Origin: Corynebacterium suicordis DSM 45110
Lineage (GTDB): Bacteria; Actinomycetota; Actinomycetes; Mycobacteriales; Mycobacteriaceae
Assembly (NCBI RefSeq): GCF_015351405.1
Contig: NZ_JADKMY010000001.1
Span: forward strand, 310,001-374,000
Length of the DNA stretch: 64,000 nucleotides
Direction of reading: 5' to 3'
Made by a program: the position numbers and the translations under genes. The notes beneath the pieces were generated by a model. The model saw nothing but the letters and a program-made list of their open reading frames with translations. It searched no databases and was not told where the DNA came from. Each line of letters starts with the position of its first letter. Positions within the stretch are counted from its first letter, which is position 1. Below, piece after piece: positions 46,000 to 54,584 of this stretch.

Positions 46000-47784
46000 A
46001 TGACTGATTCCGGAAATGCCACGTTGAGCACCGGTCGCATCCTCTTTGTGGGTGCGGGGCCGGGTAACCCGGATCTCTTGACTGTCCGGGCCCGCGAAGT
46101 GCTGGAAAATACCGCGTATGCCTGGGTAGACCCAGCCGTGACCGCTGGCATCCGCAGGCTGATCGCCGCCCACGTGGCGGTTCCAGAAGAGAAGTTGGAA
46201 GCCGCGGAGGCTGAGTGGGAGAGCAAGCTCAAGGCTGCCAAGGAGGCAGGAGCTCGACGCAAGCCACCACGGCCTGAGCCACCCACCGCAGCAGAGGTAG
46301 TGGATGCTGAGCCTTCCATGCTCGCCGATCAGCACAAGATCACCGCTGCCCAAATGGTGCAGCGCGCCCAAGAGGGTGATGACGTGGTGCGCTTGGTTAC
46401 CGGAAACCCGCTGAGCAATGAATCGGTTATGGCGGAGCTGCAGGAAGTTGCCACTTTGGCAGAGCCCCTGAATGTGGAGTTCCAGGTGATCCCCGGCATG
46501 ACGGGCGCTTCGGCTGTTCCCGCCTTCACCGGAATCGGCGTGGGTCCAGATGTGACCACCGCTGATGTGCGGGAGAGCGCGGACTGGGATCAGCTGGCCC
46601 ACGCGGGTCTGCCCCTGATCCTCACCGCCAGCCCAGAGAACTTGGTGGGGATCGCCCAAGAGCTGAAGCAGCGGGACATCCCGGGCAACACTCCAGCCAC
46701 CGTGACGGCGCACGCCACCACCCGTCGCCAGCGCAGCTATGACGTCACCCTGGACACCCTCAAGTCCGTGACCGCAGCCTCTGGCCCTGCCGCCAAGGAC
46801 GGGGAAATCCCGGAAGAACTGCTGGTGACCATCGGTGCGCAGGCTGATCCCGCGCTGCGCTCCAAGTACTCCTGGTGGGAGAACCGCGCTCTGTACGGAT
46901 GGACCGTGCTGGTTCCCCGCGCCAAGAACCAGGCGGGCCCCATGAGCACCCGCTTGGCACGCCACGGCGCGATTCCCGTGGAGGTTCCCACCATTGCGGT
47001 GGAGCCACCTCGAAGCCCAGCGCAGATGGAACGCGCCATCAAGGGATTGGTGGACGGTCGCTATCACTGGATCGTCTTCACCAGCGTGAATGCCGTGAAG
47101 GCAACGTGGGAGAAGCTGGCGGAGTTCGGCCTGGATGCGCGCGCCCTAGCCGGCGTGCGCGTGGCTGCCGTGGGTCCAAAGACTGCCCAAGCCGTGCGTG
47201 ACCTCGGCATCACCCCAGAGCTGCTGCCCCGCGCAAACGCCCGGAACGCCTCTGGCATCCTCGAGTTCTTCCCAGCCCATGATGAGGACCTGGATCCCGT
47301 GGATCGCGTTCTCTTGCCGCGCGCTGATATCGCCACGGAAGTGCTGGTAGAAGGCTTGATCGAGCTGGGTTGGGAAGTGGATGACGTGGTGGCCTACCGC
47401 ACCGTCCGCGCCGCTCCGCCAAGCCCGGAGATCCGCGACATGATCAAAACCGGTGGCTTCGATGCCGTGTGCTTCACCTCCTCTTCAACCGTGAAGAACC
47501 TGGTGGGCATCGCGGGCAAGCCACACGCGCGCACCATCATCGCCTGCATCGGCCCGATGGCCGCCCAGACCGCCAAGGATCACGGACTTCGCGTCGATGT
47601 GATGCCCGAGCACGCTGGGGTGGAAGACATCGTGGACGCGCTGGCAGAACATGTTGCGGAACTGCGTGCAGCAGGGCAGTTGCCACCACCTCGGAAGAGG
47701 CGGCGTCGGCGAAAGAACCCGAGCACCAACCCCATGGAGCTCGAGGATCAACCTGCCACCGACGCGGCGAACGAAGAGGACTAA
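46000..47784 (+). CDS. hemD: HemD: uroporphyrinogen-III synthase with degenerate SUMT-like N-terminal domain
   Basis: A 594-aa two-domain protein. The C-terminal half (from about residue 300; WTVLVPRAKNQAGPMSTRLARHG to the end) is the HemD fold that closes hydroxymethylbilane into uroporphyrinogen III. The N-terminal 250 residues resemble SUMT methyltransferases (GRILFVGAGPGNPDLLTVRA) but the SAM/substrate motifs are altered: VVRLVTGNPLSNES stands where VVRLKGGDPFVFGRG is usual. A charged insert (KLEAAEAEWESKLKAAKEAG) interrupts it, and a Lys/Arg-rich stretch ends the protein. ATG 46000 has GGAAAG upstream; the open frame before it is not convincing. The same fusion is known in related actinobacteria. 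Confidence 0.9.
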   Translation: MTDSGNATLSTGRILFVGAGPGNPDLLTVRAREVLENTAYAWVDPAVTAGIRRLIAAHVAVPEEKLEAAEAEWESKLKAAKEAGARRKPPRPEPPTAAEVVDAEPSMLADQHKITAAQMVQRAQEGDDVVRLVTGNPLSNESVMAELQEVATLAEPLNVEFQVIPGMTGASAVPAFTGIGVGPDVTTADVRESADWDQLAHAGLPLILTASPENLVGIAQELKQRDIPGNTPATVTAHATTRRQRSYDVTLDTLKSVTAASGPAAKDGEIPEELLVTIGAQADPALRSKYSWWENRALYGWTVLVPRAKNQAGPMSTRLARHGAIPVEVPTIAVEPPRSPAQMERAIKGLVDGRYHWIVFTSVNAVKATWEKLAEFGLDARALAGVRVAAVGPKTAQAVRDLGITPELLPRANARNASGILEFFPAHDEDLDPVDRVLLPRADIATEVLVEGLIELGWEVDDVVAYRTVRAAPPSPEIRDMIKTGGFDAVCFTSSSTVKNLVGIAGKPHARTIIACIGPMAAQTAKDHGLRVDVMPEHAGVEDIVDALAEHVAELRAAGQLPPPRKRRRRRKNPSTNPMELEDQPATDAANEED

Positions 47785-47798
47785 CATCGGAGGGCATT

Positions 47799-48818
47799 AT
47801 GCCTAGTTCTGATGCTTTTATCCCTTTCCGCCGTCCGCGTCGCTTGCGGACCAACCCCGTAATGCGCAATTTCACCGCGGAGACGGATCTCAACCCCAAC
47901 CGTTTCGTGCTGCCGATGTTCATCGCTGACCGGCCGGATGCAGCCGGGGCGCAGCCGATTTCCAGTCTGCCCGGGGTGGTGCAGCACACGGAATCCACCA
48001 TGCTCCGCGCCGTCGAAGAGGCGATGGAGGCCGGGGTGGGCGCTATCGACCTGTTCGGCGTGCCCAAGGAAGAGGACAAGGATGCCACCGGTAGCGCGGG
48101 TATCGATGCAGGTGGAGTGCTTAATCGGGCAATCGCCACCGTGCGCCGCGAGTTTGGCAACGAGATCCTGGTGATGGCCGATACCTGCCTGGATGAGTTC
48201 ACCGACCATGGTCACTGTGGTGTGTTGGGAACCGATCCGTTGGGTGAGGCCATCATTGATAACGACGCCACACTGGAGGCCTACGCCGCCATGGCCCTGG
48301 CCCAGGCAGATGCCGGGGCGCACATGGTCAGCCCTTCCGGAATGATGGATGGCCAGGTTCGTCGGATCCGCGAAACCCTGGATGCGGCCGGACATCAGAA
48401 TGTGTCCATCATGGCCTATTCCGCCAAGTACGCCTCTGCCTTTTATGGCCCATTCCGCGAGGCCGTGGGATCTTCCCTGCAGGGTGATCGGCGCCAGTAC
48501 CAGCAGGATGCGCGCAATGTCCGCGAGTCTCTCTTGGAGACGCAGCTGGATATTGATGAAGGCGCGGACATCGTGATGGTCAAGCCCGGAATGCCTTACC
48601 TGGATGTATTGCGACAGGTGGCGGAGATGTCTCCCGTGCCCGTGGCTGCCTACCAAGTGTCCGGTGAATACGCGATGATCAGCGCAGCGGCAGAGAAGGG
48701 CTGGATTGACCTGGAGCCCGCGATCATGGAATCCCTCACTGGTTTCCACCGCGCGGGTGCGGATATCGTGCTCACGTATTGGGCAACCACCGCGGCCAAG
48801 CTCCTCCGCCAAGGCTAG
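47799..48818 (+). CDS. hemB: Delta-aminolevulinic acid dehydratase (porphobilinogen synthase)
   Basis: A 339-aa enzyme condensing two ALA to porphobilinogen. The two active-site lysines lie in IMAYSAKYASAFYGPFR and DIVMVKPGMPYLDVLR. The metal site reads MADTCLDEFTDHGHCGVL, a mixture of Cys and Asp between the zinc-type (three Cys) and magnesium-type sites. ATG 47799 follows CGGAGGG. It is the fourth gene in hemACDB. Confidence 0.97.
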   Translation: MPSSDAFIPFRRPRRLRTNPVMRNFTAETDLNPNRFVLPMFIADRPDAAGAQPISSLPGVVQHTESTMLRAVEEAMEAGVGAIDLFGVPKEEDKDATGSAGIDAGGVLNRAIATVRREFGNEILVMADTCLDEFTDHGHCGVLGTDPLGEAIIDNDATLEAYAAMALAQADAGAHMVSPSGMMDGQVRRIRETLDAAGHQNVSIMAYSAKYASAFYGPFREAVGSSLQGDRRQYQQDARNVRESLLETQLDIDEGADIVMVKPGMPYLDVLRQVAEMSPVPVAAYQVSGEYAMISAAAEKGWIDLEPAIMESLTGFHRAGADIVLTYWATTAAKLLRQG

Positions 48819-48863
48819 GGCTTCGCCAGGGTTAACCCGCGCTGGCGCTGGTTGACGTCCCGG

Positions 48864-50069
48864 TTAGTTGGGTAGCCCCAGCTCCATGTCCGTGGCGTCC
48901 AGCACCGGCTGGACCAGCGCGAAGTCCGTCACATAATCATTGGGCTCTTCGTTCTCGTTGACCGGGGAAGAGGAGAGGATGCCCAGCGCGGCCACGCGAT
49001 TTCCTCCGAGCCTGATGTAGAGGGGCGAGCCAGAATCACCATTCTGGCTGTAGATGTTGGCCCGCACCATGTACTCGTTCCACGCCACGATGGGGCCGCA
49101 GGTTTCGCCCGAGCGAAAACCGAACTTGCACACGATCATTCCCTGGTGCAGGTCAGCAGCTCCGGCGACCGTGGTGACTGTAAAACGCTCATCGATCAGG
49201 GGATTGATAGCGGTGTGCTTGTCTAGGGCGATGATGGAGTAATCGCTATCTCCCGGCTCGCCGATGAGTTGGGGCAGTTCATGGGGACGGGGAGAGCTGG
49301 AAGAAAACCGCTGGCTTTCCTCGTCCGCTCTCACTTCTTCCTCATCGAAGGATTGCATCACGTCCCACGTGCCGAGGGGTTCGCTCGCATAGTCATGAGT
49401 GGGGTCGGGCCACCCCATTTCGCTATCGGTATCGCCGGCCATGCAGTGCCCAGCTGTCAACGCTGCCGGGTCCGATTCATCCGCGTAATGGCCCACAAAA
49501 GCCATGGTGCATACGGATTCCTCATCAATATCCAGAGTCATCCCGGGCCCAGGCACTGGATAGGACTCCCAATCAGAAATGTGTTTGACCCACGGGCTGG
49601 AGAGAAAAGGGCCAAAACTTTTCGCGGCGGTTGTTTCCTGGCGCTGGTAACCGCTATCGGAATAGGAAAGCAGGAAAGCACTGGTTCCCTGGTTGGGTTT
49701 GGTGTACGCCGGCGGCGGGGTGTGGAGATCCCGCTGAGCCAGGTCATTGAGAGAGACTTGAATGGCCGCATTATCAGGGGAGACGTATTCCCCATCTGCG
49801 ACATCCGGGCGGTTGTTGGACTGGTTCCAGTTGCTGATTCCCAGGAGGAAGAAGAGCGCGATGGCCACGATTCCCACCACGAGCAGGAAAGAGTTGGAAT
49901 ACCTTTTCCGCTTGACCGCATATGGGTACGCCCCATGCGGATATGGCGCATAGGGAGCGTTAGGAACGTACGGAACATAAGGAGCATGAAGATTGCGCGC
50001 CTCTGGCGGCGGGCTGCTCGCGTAGGGATAGCGGGGAAACCGCGGTGGCGGTGGCGGTTGGGCACTCAC
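48864..50069 (-). CDS. Membrane-anchored trypsin-like serine protease
   Basis: A 401-aa protein. The N terminus (residues 1-55) is Pro/Tyr-rich and cytoplasmic, followed by a membrane helix (SNSFLLVVGIVAIALFFLLG) and an extracellular S1 chymotrypsin-fold domain. Catalytic candidates are His in LTAGHCMAG (about residue 208), an Asp near SIIALDKHTA, and Ser in SQNGDSGSPLYIRLGG. Paired cysteines (FGFRSGETCGPIV, VCKFG) fit disulfides of an exported domain. GTG start 50069. It lies convergent to hemB and divergent from the next membrane gene; substrate unknown. Confidence 0.85.
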   Translation of the reverse strand: MSAQPPPPPRFPRYPYASSPPPEARNLHAPYVPYVPNAPYAPYPHGAYPYAVKRKRYSNSFLLVVGIVAIALFFLLGISNWNQSNNRPDVADGEYVSPDNAAIQVSLNDLAQRDLHTPPPAYTKPNQGTSAFLLSYSDSGYQRQETTAAKSFGPFLSSPWVKHISDWESYPVPGPGMTLDIDEESVCTMAFVGHYADESDPAALTAGHCMAGDTDSEMGWPDPTHDYASEPLGTWDVMQSFDEEEVRADEESQRFSSSSPRPHELPQLIGEPGDSDYSIIALDKHTAINPLIDERFTVTTVAGAADLHQGMIVCKFGFRSGETCGPIVAWNEYMVRANIYSQNGDSGSPLYIRLGGNRVAALGILSSSPVNENEEPNDYVTDFALVQPVLDATDMELGLPN

Positions 50070-50160
50070 GAGAAATAAGAATAATCGCCGCAGGGAACTC
50101 GTGGGTTGTCTAGGGGAAATAGGGCAGGTTGTCTGCGCAACCAGTAAGGTGGAAAGCCGT

Positions 50161-50970
50161 ATGAGCAGCGAAATAAATCAGGAAGATCTGAAACCGCCCA
50201 AGGTTGGGCGCCCGGACGGATTGGCAAAGAACCTTAAGGGTGCGCCCGAAGATGTGCGCATGGGTGTGTTGATGTGGTGGAGCGTCTGCAGCATGCAGGC
50301 TCTGTACGCCATCGTCCAGTTTGTGGCGAACATCGTGGACCCCAGCGTCCTGCGCGCCCAGGTGAAGGCTCAGTCCGAGACCCTCGGCGGCTTTGGTGGT
50401 TTCGGAGAATCCGTTGCGGAGCAGGATTCAGCCACGTCCGCGTCCACCTTCAACGTGTCCATGCTGGTGTGGATGCTGGTCATCATTGCCGTCTGCGCTT
50501 ACCTCACCTGGCGCGCCGGGCGAGGCGGCCCGCATTCGCGCATGTTCCTCAACGTGGGTTCTCTCTACCTCGCGCTGCAGGCGGCTTTGCTGCTGTTCGG
50601 AACCACCAACTCCACCATGCCGGTGGCTTTCGTGCTGATTCTGGGCATCCTGAGCATCCTCTCCGGCGTGACAGCCGTGTTGGGAATGTGGTTCATGTCC
50701 CGCCCGGAAAACCACACGTGGCTGGGTATTCCAGACGTAGCCGAGGTGGAGAAGTACGCGGCGGCTGTGCAGCGGCGTCGAAAAGAAGAAAAAGACGCGA
50801 AACAAGCCAAGAAGCAGGCTCAGGAGCGGGAAAAGAAAGAACAGGAAGCACGGGATCAGGATTCGCCTGCTGCGCCCAATGGCCGAAATCCCAATGGCCA
50901 AAATCATGGTCATAATCATGGCCAGAACGGCGAGCCACCTCACTCGCCCAGCAACCCTTACCGCCGTTAA
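50161..50970 (+). CDS. Conserved membrane protein in the haem cluster (1)
   Basis: A 269-aa protein with four hydrophobic segments (about residues 40-62, 98-120, 130-150 and 155-178) and a C-terminal charged coiled-coil-like tail (RRRKEEKDAKQAKKQAQEREKK) ending in an Asn/Gly/His-rich section. Start ATG 50161. It is followed 26 bp later by a second membrane protein and then by a pseudo-P-type ATPase, a set also lying between hemB and hemL. No family function recognised. Confidence 0.75.
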   Translation: MSSEINQEDLKPPKVGRPDGLAKNLKGAPEDVRMGVLMWWSVCSMQALYAIVQFVANIVDPSVLRAQVKAQSETLGGFGGFGESVAEQDSATSASTFNVSMLVWMLVIIAVCAYLTWRAGRGGPHSRMFLNVGSLYLALQAALLLFGTTNSTMPVAFVLILGILSILSGVTAVLGMWFMSRPENHTWLGIPDVAEVEKYAAAVQRRRKEEKDAKQAKKQAQEREKKEQEARDQDSPAAPNGRNPNGQNHGHNHGQNGEPPHSPSNPYRR

Positions 50971-50996
50971 CCACACTCACCACGGAGAAGATTCCC

Positions 50997-51539
50997 ATGC
51001 CTTCCATGTTCCCCTCAATGGCCCCTAACGCGGATGACCGCAACCGCAGGACCAAAGCCTGGCAACCAGGTGACCCCACCCCGCGCGTCGTGCTCATTGC
51101 CTCCGTGTTGTTCGTGATCCTCGGCGTGCTCATGGTGCTCTCCGGAGTTGTGATGTTCACCGTGGATGTGGACGGGCAGGCCATGAACGCAGATGAGGCC
51201 GAGCGGCTGGAATTCCTGCGCGACAACGTGCGGATCCTCGGCGGAATCAACGTGGTCCTGGGGCTCATCATCACCGGGTTGAGCTTGACCTTGCGCCTGG
51301 GACACCGCAATCGCCGCCGCGTGCTGCTGTGGGTTTCCTGCCTGGCCATCCTGTTCATGCTGCTCGGCTGGGTGTTCGGTTTCACCGGGCTTGGCCAAGC
51401 CGTGCTGGCTTTGGGTCTGGCCATCGCGTGCCTGATGGCGTTTAGGCCAGCGGCGGATCCTTTCTTCGACGCCGGACATCGCCTCGAAGCACCCGTCGAG
51501 GGAGACGGCACTCTGCACGGGGATGAGCTGCGCCCCTAG
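50997..51539 (+). CDS. Conserved membrane protein in the haem cluster (2)
   Basis: A 180-aa protein with four predicted helices (about residues 30-58, 80-100, 108-128 and 130-150) and an acidic C-terminal tail. The loop DVDGQAMNADEAERLEFLRDN between helices 1 and 2 is hydrophilic and probably outside. It begins 26 bp after the previous membrane gene, so the two are likely one transcript. Function unknown. Confidence 0.75.
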   Translation: MPSMFPSMAPNADDRNRRTKAWQPGDPTPRVVLIASVLFVILGVLMVLSGVVMFTVDVDGQAMNADEAERLEFLRDNVRILGGINVVLGLIITGLSLTLRLGHRNRRRVLLWVSCLAILFMLLGWVFGFTGLGQAVLALGLAIACLMAFRPAADPFFDAGHRLEAPVEGDGTLHGDELRP

Positions 51540-51676
51540 TTTTTCCAAATGCCAGATTTCTGACGTGGTTTCTGGCGCGGAAAAACTGGAAAAATAGTCA
51601 TCTCGGTTCCCTGCACCTAGAATCATCCTGATCGTCCAATGATGGGCAAGATCGTGTTGTAGAAAGGCATGAGCCA

Positions 51677-54487
51677 GTGGCTGAATACAGTACCGGGCAT
51701 GCGCGTGCGCAGGGAGTTCCCGGTGCACCGCGGGTTGTCGATGGTTCTGCGGATACCCCGCAGAAGACGGGAACTGTCGATTCCGTGGAGCGCGCCATCC
51801 ATGAGGCACGTGCGGCCGCGAAGGCTGCCGGGTTCGATATGGATAAAGCCGCGGATCTGTCTTCCCAGGAGCGCGAAGGTTTCCGCCGCGCCCGCGGGCT
51901 CTCCAGTTTCGCGTTCCGCTTGGAGGGTCTGGAATCCGCCGTGGATGCCACCGCTTTGGAGGTGGATCTCAATGCGATGCGCGGCGTGGAGGCCGTGGTG
52001 GTTTACGCCTCCCGGATGGCGTGGATCTCCGCTGAGGAGTACGTTAACCCCTCTGAGCTGCTGGAACACATGCGGAACATGGGTGTTGAGGCGTGGATGA
52101 CAGCCTCCACCCTGCGCCGACGTTCGGATCGCTTGGATATCAACGAGTCACAGCGCCGGATGCGCAGGCACTCCCATGCCAAGGATCCTTCCCGCCTGTT
52201 GGCCAGCTCCCGCACCCGTGGCGCCGAACCATCTCTGGCCAGCAAGCGACACCGCAGCCCTTTCGATGGCACTGAAGTTCTACACACTGCCCGCGAGCTC
52301 ATCACCAAGCTGCGCCTGTTCGTGGCAGTGGTGCTGGGCGTGCCAGTGGTGGGCATGGATCTGTTCCAACAGTGGCAATTCGATGGCTGGCAGTGGGTAT
52401 CCCTGGCGCTCACCACCCCGGTGGTGACGTGGTGCGCGTGGCCTTTCCACCGCGCCGTGCTGGGCGGATTCCGCCGCAGCCTCTCCGCCCTGGATGGTGC
52501 CAGTTCCTCGGCTATCGTCATCGCCTACCTGTATTCCATTTGGGCGCTGGTGTTCACGGAGGTCGGGGAGATCGGTTGGACCTCCCACCTGGTGTTCATT
52601 TCCCAGCAGTGGACGGATGCAAACCGGCATAGCTCGTTGTTCCTGGACGTGGCCTGCGGAGTCACCATCTTCTTGTTGTTCGGCCGTCTTCTTTCCCGAC
52701 GCAACCATCTGCGTTCCCGGGCCATCCTGCATGTGCCCACCAAGGTCTTCGAGACGAATGTTCTGGTGGTTCGCAAGTCCAAGAAGGGTCAGATCACCAA
52801 GACACAGGTGGCGCCCACGGAACTGCGCAGGGGAGATGACATCATCATTCCTCGCGGGGCATGGGTGCCGAGTGACTGTGAAGTGGTCTCCGGTAAATCC
52901 CCCGTGGACATGGGGCCAGTGGGAGGAGCGCACCGCAAGGCGGAGGTGTCCGTGGGCGACCGCGTGTATGCCGGTGCGCGTAACCAGGGGCCCACGCTGA
53001 AACTGCGCGTGCAGCAGACCGGTTCCAAGACGCGCTTGGCTGCGATGGAGCGCTGGTTGCGCCACGCTGTCCACGATGAGAACCGCTTCACGCAGATCGC
53101 CAACCGTTCGGCCAGCCTGCTGGTGCCGTGGGCGCTGGCTATTGCTGCGGTGAACTTCCTGGCGTGGCTGGTTTTTGCCGGTTCGGTGGAAGCCGCGATG
53201 TCCAGCAGCTTGTCCATCTTGGTGGCCGTAGCCCCGGTTACTTTGGCTCTTTCTGCACCCCTGGCCCTGCGTTTGGGTCTGGCTCGCGCTGCCTCCCACG
53301 GGGTGCTGTTGCGTGCCACCGGCACCATTCACCAACTGGCCTTGGTGAACTCCGTGGTGTTCAACCGCGTGGGAACGCTGACAACCGGACCCATGCAGGT
53401 GATCGGGGTTGTCCCCGCCAAGGGGGAAAACGCGGATCTGGTGCTGCGCGTGGCAGCAGCGCTGACCATGGAATCCGAGCACGTGGTCTCCCAGGCCATC
53501 GTGCGCGCGGACCGCGAGGCCCGCGATGCGAATGCCGGTGGAGATGCCATTCCGCACTGGCTCGAAGCCGGAGAAGTGGCCGTGAGTGAAGACGGATCCT
53601 TCCGCGGCATGGTGGATATCCCCATGGACGGGCAGATGCGCCACGTCCAGGCACGCCTGTGGCGGCCCCGGGATTTGGGTGAGGTGAAAGATAACCGCTT
53701 GACCAGTGCAGCCGTGTCCGGTGGTAGCCCCATCTTCGTGCGTTGGAAGGGCAAGGACAGGGGAGTAATCCTCATCTCGGACTCCATCAAGGACGATGCT
53801 CCCGATGCCGTGGACAAGCTGGAGGAAATGGACATTGAAACGTTCATGCTCTCTCGGGACACCTACCCAGTAGCACGCAAAACCGCCAACAACCTGGGCA
53901 TTTCCACCGTATTGGCAGGCATCGTGCCCAACCGTAAGGAAGCCACCGTCCGTGGATTGCACGCCCGGGGAAATAACGTGGCGATGGTCGGCGACCGGGA
54001 TAGCTCCATGGCCCTGCGCGCCGCAGACGTGGGCGTGCTCATGGCGGGCAAAGACCACATGGATCCGGTATCCGTGAGCATCGCGGATGTGGTGATCATG
54101 CGTGATGACGTGATGGCACTGCCGGAAGTCATCAACCTGACCCGCCACGTGCGCAACACCGTGGACTGGAACATCTGGCTGACATGGGGTTACAACGGCC
54201 TGGCCATCATCCTGGGGGTCACCGGATTGCTCAACCCGTTGCTGGCTCCCGTGGCCATGCTGGCCAGTTCCGCGCTGATCGAGTGGCGCTGTGCCGGAGT
54301 GGTGCGCCGGAACTTCGATGCTTCCCTGATGCGCCACACCCACACCTGGCAGGGAAGGGCGGACAGAGCCCGCGCCCTGCGCAAGTTGAAGAAGCGCCGC
54401 GAGCAGCGTGAGGCCGCGCAGGAATACACGCGCGAGGAATCCACCAGCGGAAGCTCGGACTACGCAGATTCCCCAGTCGGGGCGTAG
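51677..54487 (+). CDS. P-type-ATPase-like protein lacking catalytic motifs (pseudoenzyme)
   Basis: A 936-aa protein with P1B-type architecture: an HMA-like N-terminal domain without CxxC (about residues 75-135), membrane helices near 205-285, 315-345, 475-510 and after 825, and A, P and N domains in order. The key residues are all changed: FNRVGTLTTG stands where DKTGT carries the phosphorylated Asp (Asp to Asn, Lys to Arg); the TGE actuator region reads VDMGPVGGAHRKA; the ion-binding CPC helix reads VAVAPVTLALSAP; the HP motif reads SEHVVSQ; the GDGxND hinge reads VGDRDSSMALRA. It therefore cannot be a normal cation pump. Start GTG 51677. A regulatory or structural membrane role in the haem region is inference. 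Confidence 0.85.
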   Translation: MAEYSTGHARAQGVPGAPRVVDGSADTPQKTGTVDSVERAIHEARAAAKAAGFDMDKAADLSSQEREGFRRARGLSSFAFRLEGLESAVDATALEVDLNAMRGVEAVVVYASRMAWISAEEYVNPSELLEHMRNMGVEAWMTASTLRRRSDRLDINESQRRMRRHSHAKDPSRLLASSRTRGAEPSLASKRHRSPFDGTEVLHTARELITKLRLFVAVVLGVPVVGMDLFQQWQFDGWQWVSLALTTPVVTWCAWPFHRAVLGGFRRSLSALDGASSSAIVIAYLYSIWALVFTEVGEIGWTSHLVFISQQWTDANRHSSLFLDVACGVTIFLLFGRLLSRRNHLRSRAILHVPTKVFETNVLVVRKSKKGQITKTQVAPTELRRGDDIIIPRGAWVPSDCEVVSGKSPVDMGPVGGAHRKAEVSVGDRVYAGARNQGPTLKLRVQQTGSKTRLAAMERWLRHAVHDENRFTQIANRSASLLVPWALAIAAVNFLAWLVFAGSVEAAMSSSLSILVAVAPVTLALSAPLALRLGLARAASHGVLLRATGTIHQLALVNSVVFNRVGTLTTGPMQVIGVVPAKGENADLVLRVAAALTMESEHVVSQAIVRADREARDANAGGDAIPHWLEAGEVAVSEDGSFRGMVDIPMDGQMRHVQARLWRPRDLGEVKDNRLTSAAVSGGSPIFVRWKGKDRGVILISDSIKDDAPDAVDKLEEMDIETFMLSRDTYPVARKTANNLGISTVLAGIVPNRKEATVRGLHARGNNVAMVGDRDSSMALRAADVGVLMAGKDHMDPVSVSIADVVIMRDDVMALPEVINLTRHVRNTVDWNIWLTWGYNGLAIILGVTGLLNPLLAPVAMLASSALIEWRCAGVVRRNFDASLMRHTHTWQGRADRARALRKLKKRREQREAAQEYTREESTSGSSDYADSPVGA

Positions 54488-54511
54488 GTGGCGGCGTCGA
54501 TGACGGCGCAG

Positions 54512-54526
54512 GGCGTCGAAAAAAAG
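54512..54526 (+). repeat. Copy of the recurrent GGCGTCGAAAA motif before hemL
   Basis: GGCGTCGAAAAAAAG stands in the 97-bp gap before hemL, after a weaker copy (GGCGTCGATG) at 54493-54502. Confidence 0.5.
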
Positions 54527-54584
54527 TAAATAGTTACACTGGGAAAAGACCCCAAGCTTTAAATATTTAGGAGGGAATTTTCCC

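Noticed and set aside
48824..48847. CGCCAG...CTGGCG hairpin after hemB as a terminator
   Set aside because: The stem is short and no T-run follows on either strand.
52280..54343. 687-codon minus-strand open frame opposite the pseudo-ATPase
   Set aside because: Composition rich in His, Gln and Gly is typical of an antisense shadow; the plus-strand protein shows clear P-type ATPase domain order.
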